DNA from: Salinisphaera orenii subsp. orenii MK-B5
GTDB taxonomy: Bacteria > Pseudomonadota > Gammaproteobacteria > Nevskiales > Salinisphaeraceae
Assembly: GCF_003788635.1 (NCBI RefSeq)
Contig: NZ_AYKH01000008.1
Coordinates: 35,158-99,157 of the forward strand
Length of the DNA stretch: 64,000 nt
Direction: 5' to 3'
Position numbers and translations under genes: made by a program
The notes under the pieces: model-generated
The model's database searches: none
The model's input: only the letters and a program-made list of their open reading frames with translations
Told to the model about the DNA's origin: nothing
Part shown: positions 42,530 through 52,025 of the stretch, in pieces
Layout: each line of letters begins with the position of its first letter
How positions within the stretch are numbered: position 1 is the stretch's first letter

Positions 42530-42611
42530 GGCAGGGGTTTCACGGACAGGACGGACGGGGGACCGGCGACGGCGCCACGCGCCGTCGCCGCCGGGCGGGC
42601 TGCGGCGCGGC

Positions 42612-43517
42612 TCAGCCGCCGCCGCGGGTCCGCGTCTTGCCGCGCCGGGAATGGCCCTCGATGAAGCCGATGATCTGGCCGGCGATGTCCTTGCCGGTCG
42701 CGCCCTCGATGCCCTCCAGCCCGGGCGAGGAGTTGACCTCCATGACCACGGGGCCGTGGTTCGAGCGCAGCAGATCGACGCCGGCCACGTTCAGGCCGGT
42801 GATCTTGGCCGCGCGCACCGCCGTGGAGCGCTCCTCCGGCGTGATCTTGATCACGCTCGCCGAGCCGCCGCGGTGCAGGTTGGAGCGGAAGTCGCCCTCC
42901 TTGCCCTGCCGCTTCATCGAGGCCACCACCTTGTCGCCGATCACGAAGCAGCGGATGTCCGCGCCGCGGGCCTCCTTGACGTACTCCTGGACCAGAAAGT
43001 GGGCGTCCAGACCGCGGAAGGCGTCGATCACCGACTCGGCCGCGCCGCGGGTCTCGGTGAGCACCACGCCCTTGCCCTGGGTGCCCTCGGTCAGCTTGAT
43101 GACGTAGGCGTTACCGCCGACCAGATCGAGCAGATCGTCGGTATCGTCCGGCGAATGCGCGAAACCGGTCACCGGCAGGCCGATGCCCTTGCGCGAGAGC
43201 AGCTGCATGGAGCGCAGCTTGTCGCGGGAACGCGAGATCGCCACCGACTCGTTGAGCGGATAGACCCCGACCATCTCGAACTGCCGCAGCACCGCGGTGG
43301 CATAGAAGGTGATCGAGGCGCCGATACGCGGGATGACCGCGTCGATGCCCTCGAGTTTCTTGCCCTTGTAATGGATCTCGGGCGCGTGCGGCACGATGTT
43401 CATGTAGCAGCGCAGCGGATCCACCACCATGACCTCGTGCCCGCGTGCCTTGCCCGCCTCGATGAGCCGCCGCGTGGAGTACAGATTCTTGTTACGCGAC
43501 ATGATGGCGATTTGCAT
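42612..43517 (-). CDS. rimK: RimK-type alpha-L-glutamate ligase
   Basis: ATP-grasp ligase that adds glutamate residues to the C-terminus of ribosomal protein S6 in E. coli. 301 residues (E. coli 300), [29 protein letters not shown], with [18 protein letters not shown] (ATP-grasp) and [34 protein letters not shown]-terminal [11 protein letters not shown] tail extends past the core. AGAGG precedes the ATG; the longer upstream frame is not family-like. Confidence 0.95.
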   Translation of the reverse strand: MQIAIMSRNKNLYSTRRLIEAGKARGHEVMVVDPLRCYMNIVPHAPEIHYKGKKLEGIDAVIPRIGASITFYATAVLRQFEMVGVYPLNESVAISRSRDKLRSMQLLSRKGIGLPVTGFAHSPDDTDDLLDLVGGNAYVIKLTEGTQGKGVVLTETRGAAESVIDAFRGLDAHFLVQEYVKEARGADIRCFVIGDKVVASMKRQGKEGDFRSNLHRGGSASVIKITPEERSTAVRAAKITGLNVAGVDLLRSNHGPVVMEVNSSPGLEGIEGATGKDIAGQIIGFIEGHSRRGKTRTRGGG

Positions 43518-43709
43518 GAAGGACCTCTGATTGATTCGGACGCGGCCGATGCCCGCGCCCCTGACCGTTTCAGGCCCGCCGGGGCCGGCGTCCTGAACAT
43601 TCCCCACAAACCCGGCGCAGACAGCCGCCGGCGCCTGACCGTTCCATGGTATGGCAAAAAAGTCGCATGGTGCGCGCACATGCCTGCAAGGCACGTGCCG
43701 ACCATCGGT

Positions 43710-44192
43710 TCAGCGCGGCCCCGGCGCCGGCACCCCGGTGACGAACGAAGCCGTCGGATCGATCCGCATGCCGCGCATGGCCGTACGGCCCACGAGCATG
43801 CGGAACAGCATGTTATCGCGTGCGGTCAGGGTGATCTCGACCGGCCACCGGCGGGCCGCCATCTCGATCTGCGTGGCGATGACGAAACGCCACTCCCGGT
43901 GACCGCCGGAATCGCGCACGCTGCGCTCGTCGATCACCGGCGCGCGGCACCAGACGATGGTGTCGCTGTCGCGCTGGAACGGATGCACGCCGAAGCGCGC
44001 GGTCCGGACCCCGGCTTCCTCGGCGACCTCCAGGGAGAAGGTGTGCAGCGCCGAGGTGCGCGCCCCGGTATCGATCTTGGCCTTGATATGGGCGATGCCG
44101 AGCTCGGGCAAGCCCACCCATTCGCGCCAGCCGATCACCGGCGGATCGGCGTCACTGCGGGTCGAATCGGGCACGGCGTCCGGGCTGTTCAC
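43710..44192 (-). CDS. Retropepsin-like putative protease (COG4067, RimB-like)
   Basis: 160 residues. D41-T-G-A44 in AKIDTGARTSALH is the aspartic-protease-like motif of this family, with GREWVGLPELGIAHIKAK before it and NMLFRMLVGRTAMRGMRIDP after it, where retropepsins have the second beta-motif. Annotation pipelines call these 'ATP-dependent zinc protease', a name without clear support. In Pseudomonas a RimB protein of this kind is encoded with RimK and affects S6 glutamylation. Here it precedes rimK on the same strand with a 192-base gap. Confidence 0.82.
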   Translation of the reverse strand: MNSPDAVPDSTRSDADPPVIGWREWVGLPELGIAHIKAKIDTGARTSALHTFSLEVAEEAGVRTARFGVHPFQRDSDTIVWCRAPVIDERSVRDSGGHREWRFVIATQIEMAARRWPVEITLTARDNMLFRMLVGRTAMRGMRIDPTASFVTGVPAPGPR

Positions 44193-44242
44193 GGCGACAG
44201 CGTACGCGCTAGGGGCTGTTGATGTCTCGGACGAATCCGCCC

Positions 44243-45325
44243 CTAGCTGCGCTCGAAGGCGAGTCGGCTCTGCAGATTGTCGCGGGAATCCGCGTGGGCC
44301 AGTGCCTCCTCCTGCGAAATGCGCTTGTCGCGCACCAGCGCGAGCAGGGAGTCGTCGAAGGTCACCGCGCCGTCGGCGCCGTCAGCCTCGGCCATGACCT
44401 CGCGGACGGTGTCGATGCGGCCCTTCATGATCAGGTCGGCCAGATACGGCGTGTTCAGCAGGATCTCGTAGGCGGCGACCCGCTTGCCGTTGACGTCCTT
44501 GACCAGACGCTGCGAGACGATCGCGCAGAGATTGAGCGACAGATCCATGTACAGCGCTTCGCGCACGGACTCGGGGAACAGCGTGATCAGACGCTGCAGG
44601 CACTGATAGGCGTTGTTCGCGTGCATGGTTGCCAGCGACAGATGCCCGGTGCCGGCCAGCTGCAGGCAGGCCTCGGCCGTGGCCATGTCGCGGATCTCGC
44701 CGATCTGGACCACGTCCGGCGCCTCGCGCATGGCCGATCGCAGCGCCCGCGGGAAGTCGTGGGTGTCCACGCCCAGCTCGCGCTGGTTCACGATCGAGCG
44801 CTTGTGCCGGTAGAGGAACTCGATCGGGTCCTCGATGGTGAGGATGTGACCGCTGGCGTTCTCGTTGCGGTGGTTGATCATCGCCGCGAGCGTGGTCGAC
44901 TTGCCGGAACCGGTCGCGCCCACCATCAGGATCAGCCCGCGCTTCTGCATCGCCAGGCGCTTGAGCACGGCCGGCATGGCCATCTCCTCGATGGTGGGCA
45001 CGCTGCCGATGTTGCGCAGGACCATGGCCACCGAGCCGCGCTGACGGAAGACGTTGACCCGGAAGCGACCCACGGTGGAGAACCGGAAGGAGAAATCGAT
45101 CTCGCGTTCGCGCTCGAACACGGCCTGCTGCGACTCGCTCATCAGCGTCGTCGCCAGGGCCTCGATGGTCTCGGGCGTGAGTGTCTCCCGGGCGCGGCTC
45201 TTGACCGGGTAGATCGCGCCCTCCACGCGCAGCATGACCGGCGCGTGTGCGGTGAAGTAGATGTCCGAGGCCTGCTTGTCGATCGCCAGCTGGAGATACG
45301 GATCGAGACTCTCGCTATCGCTCAT
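44243..45325 (-). CDS. PilT/PilU-family ATPase (third paralog)
   Basis: 360-residue hexameric ATPase of the type IV pilus retraction family. Walker A GATGSGKSTT (~138-147), Walker B-type VVQIGEIRDMATAE, His box LSLATMHANNAYQCLQRL. It is nearer PilU than PilT in the segment MDLSLNLCAIVSQRLV. Asp/Glu catalysis residues look intact. The start overlaps the pilU 3' end by 11 bases, so expression is coupled. Whether it powers or only assists retraction is unknown. Confidence 0.9.
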   Translation of the reverse strand: MSDSESLDPYLQLAIDKQASDIYFTAHAPVMLRVEGAIYPVKSRARETLTPETIEALATTLMSESQQAVFEREREIDFSFRFSTVGRFRVNVFRQRGSVAMVLRNIGSVPTIEEMAMPAVLKRLAMQKRGLILMVGATGSGKSTTLAAMINHRNENASGHILTIEDPIEFLYRHKRSIVNQRELGVDTHDFPRALRSAMREAPDVVQIGEIRDMATAEACLQLAGTGHLSLATMHANNAYQCLQRLITLFPESVREALYMDLSLNLCAIVSQRLVKDVNGKRVAAYEILLNTPYLADLIMKGRIDTVREVMAEADGADGAVTFDDSLLALVRDKRISQEEALAHADSRDNLQSRLAFERS

Positions 45326-46499
45326 CGTCGGCCTCGTTGTCGTCGTCCTCCTCGTCGGTGCCGTCGCCGCGCATCGACAGCGAGCGCACTTCCGAATCCG
45401 CGCGCAGATCGGTGCGGGCGCGGTCGCTGTTGAGCTTGATGTTGAGCCGCAGCTCGTTGCGCGAATCCGCGTGGCGCATGGCCTCGGTGAAGTCGATCAC
45501 GCCCTCCTCGAAGAGCTTGTAGAGATACTGGTCGAAGGTGACCATGCCCTGCTCGTTGCCGCGGCTCATGGTCTCCTTGAGCTGCGAGACCTTGCCCTTG
45601 AAGATCATGTCCGAGACCAGCGGCGTGTCCAGCAGGATCTCCATCGCCGCCGCCCGGCCGCCGCCCACGCGCCGCACCAGACGCTGGGCGATGATCGCGC
45701 GCATGTTCAGCGACAGGTCCATGAGCACCTGTTCGCGCTTGGCCTCGTCGAAGAAGTTGATGATCCGATCCAGCGCCTGGTTGGCGCTGTTGGCGTGCAG
45801 GGTGCACAGCACCAGATGCCCCGTCTCGGCGAAGTTGATCGCGTATTCCATGGTCTCGCGCGTGCGCACCTCGCCCACGAGAATCACGTTGGGCGCCTGG
45901 CGGAGCGTGTTCTTGAGCGCGTTCTCCCAGGACTGGGTGTCCACGCCGACCTCGCGCTGGGTCACGATCGACTTGTTGTGCGGGTGCACGTACTCGATCG
46001 GGTCCTCGATGGTGATGATGTGGCCGGCGGAGTGGGCGTTGCGATAGCCCAGCATCGCCGCCAGCGAGGTCGACTTGCCCGACCCCGTGGCGCCGGCGAA
46101 GATCACCAGCCCGCGCTCGCTCATGACCACGTCCTTCAGCACGCGCGGCAGGCCGAGATCGTCGAAATCCGGGATGTCGGTGTTGATCACGCGCAGCACC
46201 GCGCCGACGTGGCCCTGCTGGACGAAGGCCGACACCCGGAAGCGCCCCGCCGGGGGCGCGATCGCAAACTGGCATTCCTTGAATTCGTCGAACTCGCGGG
46301 CCTGGCGGTCATTCATCACCGAGCGCACGATCAGCGCCGACTGCTCCGCGGTCAGCGGACGCTCCATGAGCGGCGTGATGCCGCCGTCCTTCTTGATCGC
46401 CGGCGCGAAACCGGAGGTGATGAACAGATCCGAGCCGCCCTCGGCGAGCAGCCGGTCGAGCAGCACGGTGAGCAGCTTGGTGGCCTGGGTACGATCCAT
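45315..46499 (-). CDS. pilU: Type IV pilus retraction ATPase PilU
   Basis: 394 residues. Walker A GATGSGKSTS, Asp box IEDPIEYVHPHNKSIVTQREVGVD, Walker B ILVGEVRTRETM and His box LCTLHANSANQALDRIINFF are all intact. The C-terminus is a long acidic tail (GDGTDEEDDDNEADDER), an extension compared with the ~380-residue Pseudomonas protein. PilU is a PilT-dependent accessory motor. It lies 10 bases downstream of pilT. Confidence 0.92.
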   Translation of the reverse strand: MDRTQATKLLTVLLDRLLAEGGSDLFITSGFAPAIKKDGGITPLMERPLTAEQSALIVRSVMNDRQAREFDEFKECQFAIAPPAGRFRVSAFVQQGHVGAVLRVINTDIPDFDDLGLPRVLKDVVMSERGLVIFAGATGSGKSTSLAAMLGYRNAHSAGHIITIEDPIEYVHPHNKSIVTQREVGVDTQSWENALKNTLRQAPNVILVGEVRTRETMEYAINFAETGHLVLCTLHANSANQALDRIINFFDEAKREQVLMDLSLNMRAIIAQRLVRRVGGGRAAAMEILLDTPLVSDMIFKGKVSQLKETMSRGNEQGMVTFDQYLYKLFEEGVIDFTEAMRHADSRNELRLNIKLNSDRARTDLRADSEVRSLSMRGDGTDEEDDDNEADDER

Positions 46500-46509
46500 G
46501 TTTCCGTCC

Positions 46510-47553
46510 TCAGCCGCCGGCCAGCGCGTCGCGGTTGGCCGCGTGCCGGCGCGCTTCCTCGCGGGTCACCTGGCCGCGGCGCAGCAGTTCGTTGAGGCAC
46601 TGGTCCAGGGTCTGCATGCCCATGGACTGGCCGGTCTGGATCGAGGAATACATCTGCGCCACCTTGGCCTCGCGAATCAGATTGCGGATCGCCGGCGTGC
46701 CGATCATGATCTCGTGCGCCGCCACGCGGCCACCGCTCTTCTTCTTGCACAGCGTCTGCGAGATCACCGCCCGCAGCGACTCCGAGAGCATCGCCCGCAC
46801 CATCTCCTTCTCGCCGCCGGGAAAGACGTCGATGATCCGGTCGACGGTCTTGGCCGCGGACGAGGTATGGAGCGTGCCGAAGACCAGATGCCCGGTCTCG
46901 GCCGCGGTCATCGCCAGGCGGATGGTTTCCAGATCGCGCAGCTCGCCGACCAGGATCGTGTCCGGGTCCTCACGCAGGGCCGAGCGCAGCGCGGCCGAGA
47001 ACGACTGCGTGTCGCGCGCGACCTCGCGCTGGTTGATCAGGCACTTCTGGGAACTGTGCACGAACTCGATCGGGTCCTCGACGGTGAGGATATGGCCGAG
47101 CTCGCTCAGATTCTTGTGGTTGATCATCGCCGCGAGCGTGGTCGACTTGCCCGAGCCGGTCGGCCCGGTGACGAGCACCAGTCCGCGCGGGGTCGCCGCA
47201 ATGTCGCGAAAAATCTCCGGCGCGGCCAGATCCTCGAGGCTGAGCACCTCCGAAGGGATGGTGCGAAAGACCGCCGCCGCACCGCGGTTCTGGTTGAAGG
47301 CGTTGACACGAAAGCGGGCCAGCCCGGGAATCTCGAACGAGAAATCCGTCTCCAGATACTCGTCGTAATCCTTGCGCTGGCGATCGTTCATGATGTCGTA
47401 GATCAGATCGAACACTTCCTTGTGTTCCATCGCCGGCAGATTGATGCGCCGGACATCGCCGTCCACGCGGATCATCGGCGGCAGCCCGGCCGACAGATGC
47501 AGATCCGATGCGTTCTGCTTGACCGAGAACGCCAGTAACTGGGATATATCCAT
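46510..47553 (-). CDS. pilT: Type IV pilus retraction ATPase PilT
   Basis: 347 residues, starting MDISQLLAFSVKQNASDLHLSAGLPPMIRVDGDVRRI. Walker A GPTGSGKSTT (~129-138), Asp box TVEDPIEFVHSSQKCLINQREVARD, Walker B ILVGELRDLET, His box VFGTLHTSSAAKTVDRIID, and the C-terminal AIRNLIREAK motif known to be needed for retraction. The upstream 33-base extension of the frame is not family-like. pilT-pilU and a divergent yggS match the Pseudomonas layout. Confidence 0.97.
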   Translation of the reverse strand: MDISQLLAFSVKQNASDLHLSAGLPPMIRVDGDVRRINLPAMEHKEVFDLIYDIMNDRQRKDYDEYLETDFSFEIPGLARFRVNAFNQNRGAAAVFRTIPSEVLSLEDLAAPEIFRDIAATPRGLVLVTGPTGSGKSTTLAAMINHKNLSELGHILTVEDPIEFVHSSQKCLINQREVARDTQSFSAALRSALREDPDTILVGELRDLETIRLAMTAAETGHLVFGTLHTSSAAKTVDRIIDVFPGGEKEMVRAMLSESLRAVISQTLCKKKSGGRVAAHEIMIGTPAIRNLIREAKVAQMYSSIQTGQSMGMQTLDQCLNELLRRGQVTREEARRHAANRDALAGG

Positions 47554-47651
47554 ACGCCCCGCTTTCCTGACTTCGCTGTACGCCACGGCCGCGTCGGTGC
47601 GCGACCGTTAGCATGACCCCAACTCCTTACAACGGCTGCGAAACGCAAACC

Positions 47652-48356
47652 ATGAGCCCGACCGACCCCGCTTTGGACATCGCCGCCCGCCTCGAGGCCG
47701 TGCGCGCGCGCATCGCCGAGGCCGCCGCGGCCCACGGCCGCGACGCCGACGACATCACCCTCGTGGCGGTGAGCAAGACCCAGCCGACGGCCCGGCTGAC
47801 CGAGGCACTCGAGGCCGGCCAGCGCGACTTCGGCGAGAACTATCTCCAGGACGCCATCGCCAAGATCGAGCAGCTCGGCGCGCACGCGCCCGTCTGGCAC
47901 TTTATCGGCGACATCCAGTCCAACAAGACCCGCGACATCGCCGCGCACTTCGCCTGGGCCCACGCGGTCGACCGCTTCAAGATCGCGCGGCGCCTGTCCG
48001 AACAGCGGCCGTCGGGCCTGGCACCGCTGGATCTGTGCATCCAGGTCAACGTCGACGACGAGGCCAGCAAGTCCGGCGTGGCCCCGGCCGCAACGGCCGA
48101 GCTGGCCGCGCAGATCGCCACCCTGGACAACGTCCGCCTGCGCGGCCTGATGACCATCCCGGCGCCGGCCGAGGGGCTGGCGGCCCAGCGCCGGCCCTTC
48201 GCGCGTCTGCGCGAACTGCGGGACGCGCTCAACGCCGACGGCTTCGCGCTGGACACGCTGTCGATGGGCATGAGCGCCGACCTCGAGGCCGCCGTCGCCG
48301 AGGGCGCGACCCACGTCCGCGTGGGCACCGCCGTGTTCGGCCCGCGGACGCGCTGA
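47652..48356 (+). CDS. yggS: PLP homeostasis protein (YggS/PLPBP)
   Basis: Binds pyridoxal phosphate and buffers it; no catalytic activity is known. The start at 47652 gives 234 residues, as in E. coli; an ATG 39 bases upstream is possible. The PLP Lys is in ITLVAVSKTQP, followed by DFGENYLQDA, WHFIGDIQSNKTRDIA and SMGMSADLEAAVAEGATHVRVGTAVFG. Divergent from pilT. Confidence 0.94.
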   Translation: MSPTDPALDIAARLEAVRARIAEAAAAHGRDADDITLVAVSKTQPTARLTEALEAGQRDFGENYLQDAIAKIEQLGAHAPVWHFIGDIQSNKTRDIAAHFAWAHAVDRFKIARRLSEQRPSGLAPLDLCIQVNVDDEASKSGVAPAATAELAAQIATLDNVRLRGLMTIPAPAEGLAAQRRPFARLRELRDALNADGFALDTLSMGMSADLEAAVAEGATHVRVGTAVFGPRTR

Positions 48357-48407
48357 CCCGCCGGCGCCAAGGCTTTAGACTCGCGGCAAAACCAAGCGAG
48401 AGGCCAG

Positions 48408-49076
48408 ATGAGCAAACAGGACGATCTCAAGCGCGCGGCCGCCGAGGCGGCCTTCGACTACGTGCGCGAGGGCGAGTATCTGGGCGTGGGCACCGGCTCC
48501 ACGGTCAACCACTTCATCGACGTGCTGGCCGAGCGCGCGCCGGAGATTCCCGGCTGTGTGTCCAGCTCCAAGGCCACGACCGAGAAACTGCGCGCGGCCG
48601 GTTTCGACGTGGTCGATCTCAACAGTGCGGGCGCCCTCGGCGTATACGTCGACGGCGCCGACGAAGCCAACGCCCATCTGGAACTCATCAAGGGCGGCGG
48701 CGGCGCCCTGACCCGGGAGAAGATCATCGCGGGCGCGGCGCGCACGTTCGTGTGCATGGTCGATGCCTCCAAGCGCGTCGACCTGCTCGGGCGCTTCCCG
48801 CTGCCGGTCGAGGTGATCGAGATGGCGCGCTCGAGTGTGGCCCGCTCGCTGGTCAAGCTCGGCGGCGAGCCGGAGCTGCGCCCGGGGTTCGTGAGCGACA
48901 ACGGCCATCCGATTCTCGACGTTCACAACCTCGAGATCCTCAATCCGATCGAGATGGAGGACGCCATCAACGCCCTGCCCGGGGTAGTGACGGTCGGCCT
49001 GTTCGCCCGCCGGCCGGCGGACGTGCTCATCGTTGGCGATGCCGGCGGCGTGGAGACGGTCAAGCGCGGCGGCTAG
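48408..49076 (+). CDS. rpiA: Ribose-5-phosphate isomerase A
   Basis: Interconverts ribose 5-phosphate and ribulose 5-phosphate. 222 residues with [51 protein letters not shown] (catalytic Asp/Glu) and [14 protein letters not shown]. An AGAGG site lies upstream. The 305 bases after it (49077-49381) contain no supported gene or terminator. Confidence 0.96.
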   Translation: MSKQDDLKRAAAEAAFDYVREGEYLGVGTGSTVNHFIDVLAERAPEIPGCVSSSKATTEKLRAAGFDVVDLNSAGALGVYVDGADEANAHLELIKGGGGALTREKIIAGAARTFVCMVDASKRVDLLGRFPLPVEVIEMARSSVARSLVKLGGEPELRPGFVSDNGHPILDVHNLEILNPIEMEDAINALPGVVTVGLFARRPADVLIVGDAGGVETVKRGG

Positions 49077-49381
49077 CGCCTTCCAGGGCCATCCAGCGCG
49101 TCGTGCGAACGCCGCGTCGGAGACCGTACATCGTGTGCGGCAGGGCGCGAGTCACCGATCGTGGCGCGCCAAAATCCATACGGGCAACGCCGCGGCGCGC
49201 CCGTGGTTGTTTCATGGGAGGCCCACCCCTAAGGGCCAGCCGCTCCATGCAACGCCCAGGGTGCGGCAATCCAGCGTCGTCGCACCGTGGCGCAGAACGA
49301 CTGCGTGGCGCACAAGAGATCTCGTCTTTCCGCCCATAGTCTTATTTTCGGGAAGCACTTGGCGCGGGCTCGCATGGAGCA

Positions 49382-50719
49382 TCAGCCGGCCGGCAGCACG
49401 AGGCGCGCGGACAGACCACCGAGCGCGGCCCGTTCCAGCGCCAGTTCGCCCTCGTAGGCGCGGGCCAGATCGGCGACGATCGCCAGCCCGAGGCCCCAGC
49501 CCGGCGTGTCCTCGTCGAAACGCCGGCCCCGGTCCAGCGCCTGTTCGCGCCGGGCCGCGGGCAGGCCCGGGCCGTCGTCGTCGACGCATATCTGCAGACG
49601 ATCGCCGTGCGCGCTTGCGCGCACCTCGACGATGCCGCGCGCCCACTTGCAGGCGTTGTCCATCAGATTGCCGATCATCTGCTCCAGGTCCCGGGTCTCG
49701 CCGGCAAAGCGCAGGCCGTGGCCGGCGTCGGTGTCGATGACGCGACCGCGGTCGCCGTACAGCCGCTGCAGGGTCCGCGTGAGCCGCTCGAGCACCGGCG
49801 CCACCTCGGCGGCCACGCCGGCGCGCTGGGTGGCGGCGATGCGCGTGCGCGCCAGATGCCACTCGATCTGACGCTGCATCGCGGTCGCCTCGGCCCGCAG
49901 CCGGCCGGCCCGCGCCTCGCCGCCCTCCTGCGCCAGCCGGTCGGCCTCGTTGCGGATCACCGACAGCGGCGTCTTCAGGGCGTGGGCGAGATTGCCGGCC
50001 TGGTGTCGGGCGCGCTCGATCAGCGCCTGGTTGTCGGTCAGCACCTGATTGAGATCGGCCACCAGGGGCGCGACCTCGCCGGGATAGTCGCCGGACAGCC
50101 GCGCGCTCTCGGCCCGTCGGATGGTGCCCAGCTCGCGCCGCAGCCGCCGCAGCGGTGCCAGTCCCAGTCCGACCTGCAGCCCGGCGGCCACGATGAGGCC
50201 CAGCGCCAGCGCGCCGAGCGCCCAGGCGAGCGTGCCGCGGAAATCGACCACCGCCGCCTCGACCGGGGCCAGGCTCGCGGCCACCGTCAGCCGCAGCGGC
50301 CCCTCGCGGCGCGGCAGCGTCACCTCGCGGGTGAGTGCGAGCAGCCGCGCGCCGCGCGGGCCGTCCAGCCGGTGCAGCCCGGTCGCCTGCCCGGGCACCG
50401 GCAGCCGCATGTCCCAGAGCGAGCGCGAGCGCAGATCCACGGGCGCGTCCCCGGCGGCGTCGATCTGCCAGTAGCGCCCCGAGAACACCCGTTCGTAGAG
50501 CGGGTCGCTCAACCGCGGATCCGGCGCGAATTCGCCGTCGGTGCCGGTATCCAGCTGCGAGACCAGCTGCAGGAAATCGGCGTCGAGGCGGCGCGCGAGT
50601 TCGTCCTCGAGATGACCGCGGAACAGCAGCGACAGAACCACGGCGGTCGCGACCAGCGCGATCAGGATCCAGGCGATCGCGCCGAGCAGCAGCCGGCGCT
50701 GGAGGGAGGCTCTCGGCAC
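49382..50719 (-). CDS. Sensor histidine kinase, PhoQ-like
   Basis: 445 residues: membrane helix (~10-33), periplasmic sensor (~35-160), second helix (~163-183), a linker and HisKA with H in LAHALKTPLSVIRNEAD, then HATPase_c (QMIGNLMDNACKWA N-box, VDDDGPGLP G1, WGLGLAIVADLA G2). The G2 and F-box regions look complete. The start is GTG, seven bases after the response regulator stop. The signal is unknown; the PepSY neighbours suggest an envelope or metal signal (inference). Confidence 0.9.
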   Translation of the reverse strand: MPRASLQRRLLLGAIAWILIALVATAVVLSLLFRGHLEDELARRLDADFLQLVSQLDTGTDGEFAPDPRLSDPLYERVFSGRYWQIDAAGDAPVDLRSRSLWDMRLPVPGQATGLHRLDGPRGARLLALTREVTLPRREGPLRLTVAASLAPVEAAVVDFRGTLAWALGALALGLIVAAGLQVGLGLAPLRRLRRELGTIRRAESARLSGDYPGEVAPLVADLNQVLTDNQALIERARHQAGNLAHALKTPLSVIRNEADRLAQEGGEARAGRLRAEATAMQRQIEWHLARTRIAATQRAGVAAEVAPVLERLTRTLQRLYGDRGRVIDTDAGHGLRFAGETRDLEQMIGNLMDNACKWARGIVEVRASAHGDRLQICVDDDGPGLPAARREQALDRGRRFDEDTPGWGLGLAIVADLARAYEGELALERAALGGLSARLVLPAG

Positions 50720-50726
50720 GGCCGGC

Positions 50727-51401
50727 CTAGTCGACCGGACCGGCGGTGTCGACGAAGCGGTAGCCGAAACCGCGCTCGGTGACGATCGCGGCCACCCCGA
50801 GCTTGCTGCGCAGCCGCCGGACGAAGACCTCGATGGTGTTGGAGTCGCGGTCGTAGTCCTGAGCGTAGATATGCTCGATGAGTTCGCTGCGTGAGACCAC
50901 CTGCCCGGCGTGGTGCATGAGATACGACAGCACCCGGTATTCGTGGCCGGTCAACCGAATCGGTCGGCCGGCCACGCTGACCCGGGCGCTGCGCGTGTCC
51001 AGGGTCACACCGCCGCGCTCGATCACCGCCGAGGCGCCGCCGCTGGCGCGCCGGATGAGCGCCCGCAGCCGGGCCAGCAGCTCCTCCATCCGGAACGGCT
51101 TGGCCAGATAGTCGTCGGCGCCGGCGTCGATACCGTCGACCTTCTCGTGCCATTCGCCGCGGGCAGTGAGCACGAGCACCGGCACGGCGACGGCCTCGGC
51201 GCGCCAGCCCCGCAGCACGCTGAGCCCGTCCAGGCGCGGCAGCCCGAGATCGAGCACCACCGCATCGTAGGGCTCGGTCGCACCGCGGTAGGCCGCGTCC
51301 TCGCCGTCGGTGGCCACATCCACCGCATAGCCGGCCTCGGCCAGCGCCTCGGCGAGCTGCTCGACCAGCGTCGGCTCGTCCTCGACGATCAGCAGGCGCA
51401 T
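50727..51401 (-). CDS. OmpR/PhoP-type response regulator
   Basis: 224 residues: receiver domain with D51 as phosphoacceptor (VVLDLGLPRLDG), Lys in LAKPFRMEEL, and a winged-helix C-terminus (RLTGHEYRVLSYLMHHAGQVVSRSELIEHIYAQDYDRDSNTIEVFVRRLRSKLG). The start at 51401 (MRLLIVEDEP) has a GGGGGG-type site. Likely targets are the divergent PepSY genes upstream. Confidence 0.93.
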   Translation of the reverse strand: MRLLIVEDEPTLVEQLAEALAEAGYAVDVATDGEDAAYRGATEPYDAVVLDLGLPRLDGLSVLRGWRAEAVAVPVLVLTARGEWHEKVDGIDAGADDYLAKPFRMEELLARLRALIRRASGGASAVIERGGVTLDTRSARVSVAGRPIRLTGHEYRVLSYLMHHAGQVVSRSELIEHIYAQDYDRDSNTIEVFVRRLRSKLGVAAIVTERGFGYRFVDTAGPVD

Positions 51402-51572
51402 GTCGCCCCCCGCGCTCGGGCCCGGCGCGACGTCAAGCCAACGCCGTTTCCGTGGCCGCCGCAATCAAGGCCAACCGCGCCGCAGGGCGCCCATGGTGAA
51501 CGACTCACGGGCGGCCCGACCCGACGGGCCGGGGAATGTCCGGCGCGGGCTCGCATGACGTGTCGGCTGCCC

Positions 51573-51917
51573 CTAGTCCGGCGTGCCCGCGGGCACGCAG
51601 CCCAGCCGGTCCAGCCGCTTGCCCTCGGCCTCCAGCAGGTCGAAGTCACGGGCGTCGTACTCCAGCTCCGCGACGTCGCCCGCCGGCCCGAGCAGCTTGA
51701 TCTCGTAGACCCAGACACCGTCGTCCTCCTCCAGTTCGGTCTCCACGAAACGGCCCTGGCAGGTCGACTCCACGTGTTCGATCAGTTCGCTCAGCGGCCG
51801 CAGGTCGCCGGCGGCACGCAGCGCCCGGGCCTCGTCGTCGTCGTCATCGGCGAGCGCAGACCCCGCGCACAGCAGGCAGGCGACGGACAGGACGAAAAGC
51901 GGTAGGCGCGCGATCAT
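51573..51917 (-). CDS. Periplasmic PepSY-like protein
   Basis: 114 residues with a signal peptide (LPLFVLSVACLLCAGSALA) and mature part ADDDDDEARALRAAGDLRPLSELIEHVESTCQGRFVETELEEDDGVWVYEIKLLGPAGDVAELEYDARDFDLLEAEG, the pattern of small PepSY proteins (..L..ii......G.v.e.e.e...g...YEv....g...e..vDa..g.il). Such genes often precede a PhoPQ-like pair, as here. Mature protein is very acidic. Weak ribosome site. Confidence 0.82.
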   Translation of the reverse strand: MIARLPLFVLSVACLLCAGSALADDDDDEARALRAAGDLRPLSELIEHVESTCQGRFVETELEEDDGVWVYEIKLLGPAGDVAELEYDARDFDLLEAEGKRLDRLGCVPAGTPD

Positions 51918-52025
51918 GCCGCCATTGCGAGGCTCGGGCGATGAACTGTCGATTAACGCGGTGTTCACCGTCGATTCGACGGGCCGGTGCCAGGCTGGCC
52001 CCGAACTCATGCAACGGAGCTGACC

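Noticed and set aside
49361..51557. 16-base exact direct repeat GGCGCGGGCTCGCATG at 49361-49376 and 51542-51557, bracketing the kinase/regulator pair
   Set aside because: A rough composition estimate gives several such 16-base matches by chance in 64 kb of this GC content, and the flanks of the two copies do not match, so no mobile-element boundary is claimed.
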